Shown: positions 25,850 to 32,566 of the stretch, piece after piece | Position numbering within the stretch: the first letter of the stretch is position 1 | How the letters are laid out: each line of letters starts with the position of its first letter | Origin: Pleurocapsa minor HA4230-MV1 | GTDB taxonomy: Bacteria; Cyanobacteriota; Cyanobacteriia; Cyanobacteriales; Xenococcaceae | NCBI GenBank assembly: GCA_019359095.1 | Contig: JAHHHZ010000034.1 | Coordinates: forward strand, 29,283 to 93,282 | Reading direction: 5' to 3' | Length of the DNA stretch: 64,000 bases | Program-made: the position numbers and the translations under genes | The notes under the pieces: model-generated | What the model was told of the DNA's origin: nothing | The model's input: only the letters and a program-made list of their open reading frames with translations | Databases searched by the model: none

Positions 25850-26070
25850 AGAATCTGCGCTGCTGAAGCTATTCTCATACCTTAGATATATGCAAAAGGA
25901 GACAGATATCTATATTCTGTTGTTACAGATAAAGTTAGCCAACCACTACAAAATGAATTGTGTTGCATTACAAATACGGCTAATTAAAACAATTGATAGT
26001 GAAGAGTCGATCCTCAGCGCATGATTACATTTCGTCGTAATACTCACGTTAAAAATAAGGAAATTAACTA

Positions 26071-27210
26071 ATGTTTGATTATTTAATTGTTGGAGCGGGT
26101 TTTGCTGGTAGTGTTCTTGCCGAACGCCTAGCAACTCAGTCCGATCAGAAAATTTTGATTATAGATACTCGTTCTCATATTGGCGGTAATGCCTACGACC
26201 ACTACAACGAAGACGGTATTTTAGTTCACAAGTATGGGCCTCATATCTTTCATACCAATTCTCGTGATGTTTTTGAATATCTCTCGCAGTTTACTGAATG
26301 GCGACCTTACGAACATCGAGTAAAAGCGAGTGTAGACGGTCAATTGGTGCCAATTCCGATTAATCTTGACACTGTTAATCGACTCTATGGCTTAAATCTT
26401 ACCTCGTTTCAGTTAGAAGAATTTTTTGCTTCGATCGCCGAAAAAATAGAATGCATCAGGACTTCTGAGGATGTTGTGATTAGTAAAGTTGGTCGTGAAC
26501 TGTATCAAAAGTTTTTTCGCAACTATACACGCAAACAATGGGATATGGATCCCTCAGAATTAGACAAGTCCGTAACTGCACGTGTACCTACCCGTACCAA
26601 CCGCGACGATCGCTATTTTACTGATTCTTATCAAGCTATGCCTCTACATGGCTTTACCAAAATGTTCGAGAAAATGCTCTCCCATCCGAACATTAAAATC
26701 ATGCTCAACACCGATTATCGCGAGATTGTTGATGTTATACCCTATCGGAAAATGATTTACACTGGCCCTATCGATCTATTTTTCAATTACTGTTATGGCA
26801 AGTTACCCTATCGATCGCTCAAATTTAAACACGAAACTATTAACAAACCCTTACATCAAACCGCGCCAGTAGTTAATTATCCCAACGAACATCTATATAC
26901 TCGCGTCACCGAATTTAAATATTTGACAGGACAAGAACATAACAAAACAAGTATTGTCTACGAATATCCACGCGCCGAGGGCGATCCCTACTATCCCATA
27001 CCGCGAACGGAAAATGCCGAACTTTACAAACAATACAAAGCTTTAGCCGATGCCACTCCAGAAGTTCATTTCGTCGGGCGTTTAGCTACCTACAAGTATT
27101 ACAACATGGATCACGTCGTCGCTCAAGCCCTTAAAGTCTACAGCAATCTCATTGTCAGTGGGGATGATAATGTACAAAAACAGGGCGAGTTTGAGTTAGC
27201 TTCTGTCTAA
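26071..27210 (+). CDS. glf: UDP-galactopyranose mutase
   Basis: This flavoenzyme converts UDP-galactopyranose to UDP-galactofuranose, the donor for Galf-containing glycans. The 379 residues start with the FAD dinucleotide-binding motif VGAGFAGSVLAERLA (about 6-20) and continue with HIGGNAYDHYNEDGI and HKYGPHIFHT (about 56-65), the active-site loop region. Later come YTRKQWDMDPSELD, PTRTNRDDRYFTD, TRVTEFKYLTG, IVYEYPRA and the C-terminal FVGRLATYKYYNMDHVV, all typical of Glf. Its presence together with the GlfT2-like gene at 28694 is strong support for galactofuranose in the product. AAATAAGGAAA precedes the ATG. Confidence 0.96.
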   Translation: MFDYLIVGAGFAGSVLAERLATQSDQKILIIDTRSHIGGNAYDHYNEDGILVHKYGPHIFHTNSRDVFEYLSQFTEWRPYEHRVKASVDGQLVPIPINLDTVNRLYGLNLTSFQLEEFFASIAEKIECIRTSEDVVISKVGRELYQKFFRNYTRKQWDMDPSELDKSVTARVPTRTNRDDRYFTDSYQAMPLHGFTKMFEKMLSHPNIKIMLNTDYREIVDVIPYRKMIYTGPIDLFFNYCYGKLPYRSLKFKHETINKPLHQTAPVVNYPNEHLYTRVTEFKYLTGQEHNKTSIVYEYPRAEGDPYYPIPRTENAELYKQYKALADATPEVHFVGRLATYKYYNMDHVVAQALKVYSNLIVSGDDNVQKQGEFELASV

Positions 27211-27228
27211 AACTTCATCGGCTTTAAG

Positions 27229-27256
27229 CGTTACTCGTTACTCGTTACTCGTTACT
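27229..27256 (+). repeat. Heptamer array (CGTTACT), 4 units
   Basis: Four tandem CGTTACT units between glf and the ABC ATPase gene. Confidence 0.85.
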
Positions 27257-27294
27257 TTTCCCACATCCCACACCCTAATTAAGGAGTAAGAAAA

Positions 27295-28596
27295 TTGTCC
27301 GACATAGTAGTTCGCGTGGAAAATTTAGTCAAAAAATACGAGATCGCACATCAAAAACAGGGTGCTAATATCTCTTTTCGAGACGCGATCGCTAATGGTA
27401 CTAAATCTCTCGGTCGTAAACTAAAATCTTCCTTTAGCAAACAGACCTCTATCCCCAGTCGGGAAGATTTCCTGGCTTTAAACAATGTTTCCTTTGAAAT
27501 TAAACAAGGTGAGGTTGTCGGTATTATTGGTCGTAACGGTGCAGGTAAATCAACCCTTTTGAAGATCTTAAGTCGAATCACCGAACCTACCCAAGGACGC
27601 ATCCGAATTAAAGGGAGAATAGCGAGTTTATTGGAAGTAGGAACGGGTTTTCACCATGAATTGACGGGAAGAGAGAATATTTTTCTCAACGGTGCAATTC
27701 TGGGGATGAGTAAAGCTGAGATTACCAAGAAATTTGACGAAATTGTTGATTTTGCTGAAGTTGAGAAATTTTTGGATACGCCAGTCAAGTTTTATTCATC
27801 TGGGATGTATGTCCGTTTAGCATTTGCTGTCGCTGCTCATTTAGAACCAGAAATTCTGATTGTCGATGAAGTATTGGCGGTGGGAGATATGCAATTTCAA
27901 AAAAAATGTCTCGGCAAAATGGATAATGTCGCCAAACAAGGACGAACAATTTTATTTGTCAGTCATAACATGAGTACGGTGGAATCTTTATGCAATCGTG
28001 GAATTTTACTAGAATCTGGTGGTTTATATTTAGATAGCACTGCTGAAGAAGCTGTCAAAGCTTATCTAGACAAAGCCTATAATTTGGCTCGCGATATACC
28101 TTTAAGCCAAAGAAAAGATCGTAGTGGCAATGGCAAGATTAGAGTTTTAAGTTTTCGGATCTTAAACGAACAAGGTCAAGAAGAACCAGCTATGCAGTCT
28201 GGGAAAAATTACTACTTTGAATTTGGGTATATCAATAATACGGGGGGTTGTCTAAAAAATGCAGTTCTTTCTTGCGAGCTGATTGACGAACATGGTGCGA
28301 GGATTCTTTTACTCAAAAACAGTTTTACCAATCATACTCTTAATCTCGATGGCGATCGCGGTTATATTTTTTGCGGTATTGAGAACTTACCTATAGTTCA
28401 AGGATTATATCGCCTGACCATCCATCTGGCACAGGCAGATATCGAACTACTAGATCGCGTTGAAGATGCTGTCACTGTCAGTGTTGATGGTGGTGATTTC
28501 TTTGGTACAGGAAGTCCTGGCATTCCAAATTTGTGTAAGTTTCTGGTCAAGAGTGAGTGGTATACGGAACCAAGTCAAGTAAAAAGTAGCAAGTAG
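27295..28596 (+). CDS. ABC transporter ATP-binding protein, Wzt-type, with C-terminal glycan-binding domain
   Basis: ATPase of an ABC-2 polysaccharide or teichoic-acid-type exporter. Walker A is VVGIIGRNGAGKST (about 76-88) and the signature is the variant FYSSGMYVRLAFAVAAHL typical of Wzt/TagH. Walker B is EILIVDEVLAVGD, followed by the H-loop FVSHNM. After about residue 265 comes a beta-rich Wzt_C-like domain (NGKIRVLSFRILNEQGQ... FEFGYIN) that recognises the finished glycan. Translation starts at TTG 27295 with AAGGAG 8 bases upstream, which fixes it. The last codons (QVKSSK) and the stop lie in heptamer-like repeat sequence. Its permease is at 31612, two genes further on. Confidence 0.92.
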   Translation: MSDIVVRVENLVKKYEIAHQKQGANISFRDAIANGTKSLGRKLKSSFSKQTSIPSREDFLALNNVSFEIKQGEVVGIIGRNGAGKSTLLKILSRITEPTQGRIRIKGRIASLLEVGTGFHHELTGRENIFLNGAILGMSKAEITKKFDEIVDFAEVEKFLDTPVKFYSSGMYVRLAFAVAAHLEPEILIVDEVLAVGDMQFQKKCLGKMDNVAKQGRTILFVSHNMSTVESLCNRGILLESGGLYLDSTAEEAVKAYLDKAYNLARDIPLSQRKDRSGNGKIRVLSFRILNEQGQEEPAMQSGKNYYFEFGYINNTGGCLKNAVLSCELIDEHGARILLLKNSFTNHTLNLDGDRGYIFCGIENLPIVQGLYRLTIHLAQADIELLDRVEDAVTVSVDGGDFFGTGSPGIPNLCKFLVKSEWYTEPSQVKSSK

Positions 28597-28638
28597 TAAG
28601 TCGAAAGTAATGAGTAATGAGTAATGAGTAATAAGTAA
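28576..28638 (+). repeat. Heptamer-like repeats overlapping the end of the ABC ATPase gene
   Basis: AAGTAGC/AAGTAGT-like and GAGTAAT units. The first third lies inside the coding region and supplies its TAG stop; the rest fills the gap to the next gene. Confidence 0.75.
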
Positions 28639-28693
28639 CACAAAGCAATAACCATTATCAGTAATTAGTAATCATTCCATCAGGTAAAGTCAT

Positions 28694-30613
28694 ATGCAGG
28701 TATTGAGTAGAATTAGTTTTCCCACATCTCCCGATGTTTCGAGTTTATATATGCAGTGCGATGAAGGTGCTGTGATAGATTTTTCTGAAGGTGAACGTAA
28801 AATTGTTTTTCGTCGGGAAAGTTCGCTTTCTTTGACTTCTTACTTTAATTCTTTTTATGAAACTTTCTATGCTAAATATACTAAGCTTAATGCTCTTTAT
28901 TATTTGCTGAGATTAGAAGGCGATTTTATGATTTCTCTTTATCGGGAAGTTGATGAGAAAAGCGCACGAAAACTAATTTCAGTAAAATATTTAGAAAATT
29001 GTCAGTTAAGCAAAGATACAAAAGTTTTTCTGCCAAATCTTCAAGATAATGAGGAACAACAAGGAAGAATTTATTTAGAATTAGTTTGTTTGAGCGATCG
29101 CGGTATATTTGAACAAGGGTTAATTGCTACAGATGAAGTTTCTGACACTGAAGTTTCTTTAGCAATTATTAGCTGTACATATAAAAAAGAAGTTTATATT
29201 AAAAAGACAGTTAATGCAATCTTGCAAGATCCATTTTTACAAACAAAGCAAGTAAAAATGTTCGTAGTTGATAATGGTCAAACTTTAAAACAAGAAGATT
29301 TTTTAAACTCAAGAGTTGAACTTATTCCTAATAAAAATTTAGGTGGAAGTGCGGGCTTTACTAGAGGATTATTAGCAGCTTTAGAATCAAGCAATTATAC
29401 TCATTTTCTCTTCATGGATGATGATATCGAGTTAGAAAGTGAATCAGTTTATAGATTATTTGGTTTATATAAATATGCTAAAAATGATTTTGCTATATCT
29501 GGAACAATGCTCGATCTCAATAAAAAAACTGTCTTGTATGAAGCTGGTGCTTTGTCTAGTGTTGCCCCTCATACAATGAAATATCAACCATTTTCAATTG
29601 CTTCTTTAAAACACGAAATTGAATTAGAAAATCCCAGTCAAAATAATCTTTTACTAACTGAGGAGAACATAGATTATGGGGCATTTTGGTTTTTTAGTTT
29701 TTCGAGAAAAATTGTCAATCAAATTGGCTTACCTTTGCCTTTGTTTATTAAGATAGATGATATAGAATTCGGTTTAAGAATCACCAAAGCTTTGCAAGGT
29801 GAAATAGTAGCTTTCCCTGGAATTGCAGTCTGGCACGAACCATTTTATCTAAAGTTTATGGTTTGGGATAATTATTACGCTCTTCGCAATTATTTAATAA
29901 CTTATGCCATTCATCAACCAATTCCTTTCATCAAAACATTTTTTGATTTTACCAAACACTTAGTTTACGAATTGTTTTTATTTGAATATAATTTTATCGA
30001 AATGCAAATAAAAGCTTTTGAAGATTATCTTAAAGGTCCTGATTGGCTGAAACATAACGATGCAGAAAAATTACACGCTAATGTTCTTGCACTGAGTAAA
30101 AGTCATAAAACACAAAATGTTCAGCCAAACGAGCGGAAAAGCGATCGCGTGTTTAAAAAAGGTAAATCTAGTGTTGTCAAAAAACTTCTTGCTTTATTAA
30201 CTCTCAATGGTCATCTATTACCAGATTTTTTAATCCAAGACGATGAAGCATTAATTTTGTTAACTAAAGGTTATGGTGGACAACGTTCTCAAGCATTGGG
30301 TAAAAAAAGAGTTTTGATTTTTAGAGAAGGAATGTCTAAAAGCAATAGAGAAATTCCTTGTTTATTTCAAAACGAAATCGACAAAACAACTGGAATCAAA
30401 CTGTTATTTAGATGGCTAAAAGTCGCGCTCATTAGCAGTTTTAAATGGCGATCGCTTCGTAAACAATGGAAAGATGCCTCAACCGAATTAACATCTTCTG
30501 GTTTTTGGCAGCAGTATCTCGACCTAAATCAAGAGAACAGCAGACATGAGGGAGAAAAAGTAGCAAGTAGCGGTAGGGGCGAACGGCCGTTCGCCCCTAC
30601 AAATAGCAAGTAG
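28694..30613 (+). CDS. GlfT2-like galactofuranosyltransferase (GT2)
   Basis: A 639-residue GT2 enzyme with the layout of mycobacterial GlfT2: an N-terminal beta domain (about 1-155) and a GT-A catalytic domain starting SLAIISCTYKKEVYIKKTVNAI. Next come VDNGQ, NKNLGGSAGFTRGL, the metal site FMDDDIELE (Asp241-243), the base-type KIDDIEFGLRI (about 354) and the His in AVWHEPFYLKFMVWDNYYALRN (about 380). A helical C-terminal domain follows. It probably adds galactofuranose from UDP-Galf made by Glf two genes upstream. The last 25 or so residues are encoded by repeat DNA, including a perfect 28-base palindrome at 30573-30600, and are unlikely to belong to the ancestral protein. Confidence 0.87.
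   Translation: MQVLSRISFPTSPDVSSLYMQCDEGAVIDFSEGERKIVFRRESSLSLTSYFNSFYETFYAKYTKLNALYYLLRLEGDFMISLYREVDEKSARKLISVKYLENCQLSKDTKVFLPNLQDNEEQQGRIYLELVCLSDRGIFEQGLIATDEVSDTEVSLAIISCTYKKEVYIKKTVNAILQDPFLQTKQVKMFVVDNGQTLKQEDFLNSRVELIPNKNLGGSAGFTRGLLAALESSNYTHFLFMDDDIELESESVYRLFGLYKYAKNDFAISGTMLDLNKKTVLYEAGALSSVAPHTMKYQPFSIASLKHEIELENPSQNNLLLTEENIDYGAFWFFSFSRKIVNQIGLPLPLFIKIDDIEFGLRITKALQGEIVAFPGIAVWHEPFYLKFMVWDNYYALRNYLITYAIHQPIPFIKTFFDFTKHLVYELFLFEYNFIEMQIKAFEDYLKGPDWLKHNDAEKLHANVLALSKSHKTQNVQPNERKSDRVFKKGKSSVVKKLLALLTLNGHLLPDFLIQDDEALILLTKGYGGQRSQALGKKRVLIFREGMSKSNREIPCLFQNEIDKTTGIKLLFRWLKVALISSFKWRSLRKQWKDASTELTSSGFWQQYLDLNQENSRHEGEKVASSGRGERPFAPTNSK
30573..30600. repeat. Perfect 28-base palindrome, GTAGGGGCGAACGG half-site
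   Basis: Bases 30573-30586 (GTAGGGGCGAACGG) are followed by their exact complement in reverse up to 30600. This GC-rich dispersed hairpin is familiar from cyanobacterial genomes. It lies in the coding tail of the galactofuranosyltransferase gene. Confidence 0.9.
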
Positions 30614-30629
30614 CAAGTAAGTAAAAAGT

Positions 30630-30651
30630 AGGGCGCAAGGCTTGCGTCCTT
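30630..30651. repeat. Second short hairpin repeat before the GT2 gene
   Basis: AGGGCGCAAGG and CTTGCGTCCT form a nearly perfect inverted repeat 10 bases upstream of the next start codon. It could hide the ribosome site of the downstream gene. Confidence 0.65.
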
Positions 30652-30660
30652 CAAGAAACA

Positions 30661-31611
30661 ATGAACAAACCAAAAATCTCAGTAATCATTCCTGCCTACA
30701 ATGCGATGAAATACCTACCAGAAACGGTAGAAAGTGTTTTCCAGCAAACTTGGACTGATTTTGAATTATTAATTATCAACGATGGTAGCAGCGATAATAT
30801 TGTTGAATGGGTTTGTGGATTAACAGATCCCAGAGTCAGATTAATCTCTCAATCCAATCAAGGAACTGCTTTGGCTCGCAATCACGGGATAATGGAAGCA
30901 AAAGGCGAATATATAGCCTTACTCGATGCTGACGATCTCTGGGAATCAAGTAAGCTAGAAAAACAGTCAAAATGTCTAGATAATCAGCCAAAAGTAGGTT
31001 TAGTTGATACTTGGGCGATAACCATAGACGATCGCGGTAATGCTAATCGAATTAGAAAACACGAAGTCGAGGGAAATGTCTACCATAAAGTATACGAAGC
31101 CTGTGATAACCCAGTTTGCTGCGGTAGTTCACCAATGATTCGACGCAGTTGTTTTGACGTTATCGGTTTATTCGATCCCAAGATCAAGATAGTTGAAGAT
31201 GTCGATATGTGGATACGAATCGCTTCTCGCTATCATTTCGGGTTAATTAAGGAAGTTTTAGTAAAATATCGCCAACATCCTGATAACAAATCTAAAGATT
31301 GCCAGTCGATGTTATCAGAATTTCGGACATTAATTGAGAAAACCTATCGCTCTTTACCAATTGAATCACTTTATCTCAGGGCGCAATGCTATGCAAAGTT
31401 AAATCTTTTCCTGGCTTGGAAAATGATGGAAAACAAAGATTATCGACAGGCTGCTTATTTTCATCGGCAAGCGATCGCCCACCACTTTGACTTTTTGTTT
31501 AAACCAGAATCTATTCGTCTGGCGATCGCCATTTTTCTAGTTCGTTGCTTTGGTTTTAATACTTTCGAGCAAGTACGGGCGTTTAATCGTTTAGTAAAAA
31601 ATTACGTGTAA
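30661..31611 (+). CDS. Glycosyltransferase family 2 protein
   Basis: GT-A glycosyltransferase of 316 residues: ISVIIPAYNAMKYLPETV (residues 5-22), LLIINDGSSDNIVEW, LLDADDLWESSKLEKQ with the DxD-type metal site (about 86-101), MIRRSCFDVIGLFD, and VEDVDMWIRIASRYHFG (about 178-194). Paralogue of the genes at 24893 and of the C-terminal half of the fusion at 22395; the three probably arose by duplication within the cluster. Its stop TAA is directly followed by the ATG of the permease gene with no gap. Confidence 0.88.
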   Translation: MNKPKISVIIPAYNAMKYLPETVESVFQQTWTDFELLIINDGSSDNIVEWVCGLTDPRVRLISQSNQGTALARNHGIMEAKGEYIALLDADDLWESSKLEKQSKCLDNQPKVGLVDTWAITIDDRGNANRIRKHEVEGNVYHKVYEACDNPVCCGSSPMIRRSCFDVIGLFDPKIKIVEDVDMWIRIASRYHFGLIKEVLVKYRQHPDNKSKDCQSMLSEFRTLIEKTYRSLPIESLYLRAQCYAKLNLFLAWKMMENKDYRQAAYFHRQAIAHHFDFLFKPESIRLAIAIFLVRCFGFNTFEQVRAFNRLVKNYV

Positions 31612-32436
31612 ATGCATATTACAGAAACAACTATCGAAGCAGGTCGAACTGAAACTCAATATTGGAAGGATATTTGGCACTATCGAGAACTATTATATTT
31701 CTTGGCGTGGCGCGATATCTTAGTCCGTTATAAGCAGACTGTTATGGGCGTTGCCTGGGCTTTACTTCGACCTTTATTGGCGATGATTATTTCCACCATT
31801 GTCTTTGGCAATATAGCAAAACTACCTTCAGAAGGAGTACCTTACCCAATTCTCGTATTTGCTGCCATGCTGCCTTGGCAATTTTTTTCCAGCTCACTTG
31901 CCGAATGTAGCAACAGTTTGGTTAACAATAGTCAACTGATTTCTAAAGTTTACTTTCCTCGCCTAATTGTGCCAGCAAGTACTGTAGTTGTCAGCTTTGT
32001 CGATTTTATGATTTCGGGAATTATCTTGTTAGCTTTGATGGCTTGGTATGATTTTGTTCCTAGTTGGCGCATCGTCGCACTACCACTATTTATTTTGATT
32101 GCCTTTGCTGCTGCAATGGCAGGAGGACTTTGGTTAGCAGCACTTAATGTAAAATACCGCGATTTTCGTCATATTGTGCCATTTATTGTCCAATTTGGCT
32201 TCTACATTTCTCCAGTTGCCTACAGTAGCACTATTGTCCCCGAAAAATGGCGTTTATTATATTCTCTAAATCCTATGGTTGGTGTAATTGACGGCTTTCG
32301 TTGGGCAATTTTAGGGAGAAATTTTGGTATTTATTTGCCTGGATTTCTTCTTTCCTTAACAGTAGTTGCCTTTTTCCTCAGCAGTGGTCTTTGGTACTTC
32401 CGTAAAACCGAACGTACTTTTGCAGATGTCATTTGA
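31612..32436 (+). CDS. ABC-2 type polysaccharide export permease, Wzm-like
   Basis: The 274 residues form six membrane helices with the short N-terminal amphipathic part YWKDIWHYRELLYFLAWRDILVRYKQT and VMGVAWALLRPLLAMIIST, typical of the Wzm/TagG/KpsM family. Later segments PFIVQFGFYISPVAYSS, LYSLNPMVGVIDGFRWAIL and the C-terminal FRKTERTFADVI also match. With the ATPase encoded at 27295 it should form the exporter that moves the lipid-linked glycan across the plasma membrane. It abuts the preceding gene and is the last gene of the polysaccharide run. Confidence 0.92.
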   Translation: MHITETTIEAGRTETQYWKDIWHYRELLYFLAWRDILVRYKQTVMGVAWALLRPLLAMIISTIVFGNIAKLPSEGVPYPILVFAAMLPWQFFSSSLAECSNSLVNNSQLISKVYFPRLIVPASTVVVSFVDFMISGIILLALMAWYDFVPSWRIVALPLFILIAFAAAMAGGLWLAALNVKYRDFRHIVPFIVQFGFYISPVAYSSTIVPEKWRLLYSLNPMVGVIDGFRWAILGRNFGIYLPGFLLSLTVVAFFLSSGLWYFRKTERTFADVI

Positions 32437-32458
32437 AAATTGTTTGTAAAGCTTAATC

Positions 32459-32483
32459 GTTGGGTTTCGTTCCTCAACCAACC
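32459..32483. repeat. Dispersed hairpin after the polysaccharide cluster
   Basis: GTTGGGTTTCGTTCC followed by TCAACCAACC can fold into a hairpin. The pattern (GTTGGGTTTCGTTCCTCAAC) is common in intergenic regions of cyanobacteria. It may end transcription of the cluster, but it has no T-run. Confidence 0.5.
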
Positions 32484-32566
32484 TACAATAATTATGGAGT
32501 GGTAAAAAAGAAGAGTTAAACTCAGATCTTGCACCAAGAAAAGTTGATAAACGATATAAAAACTCA

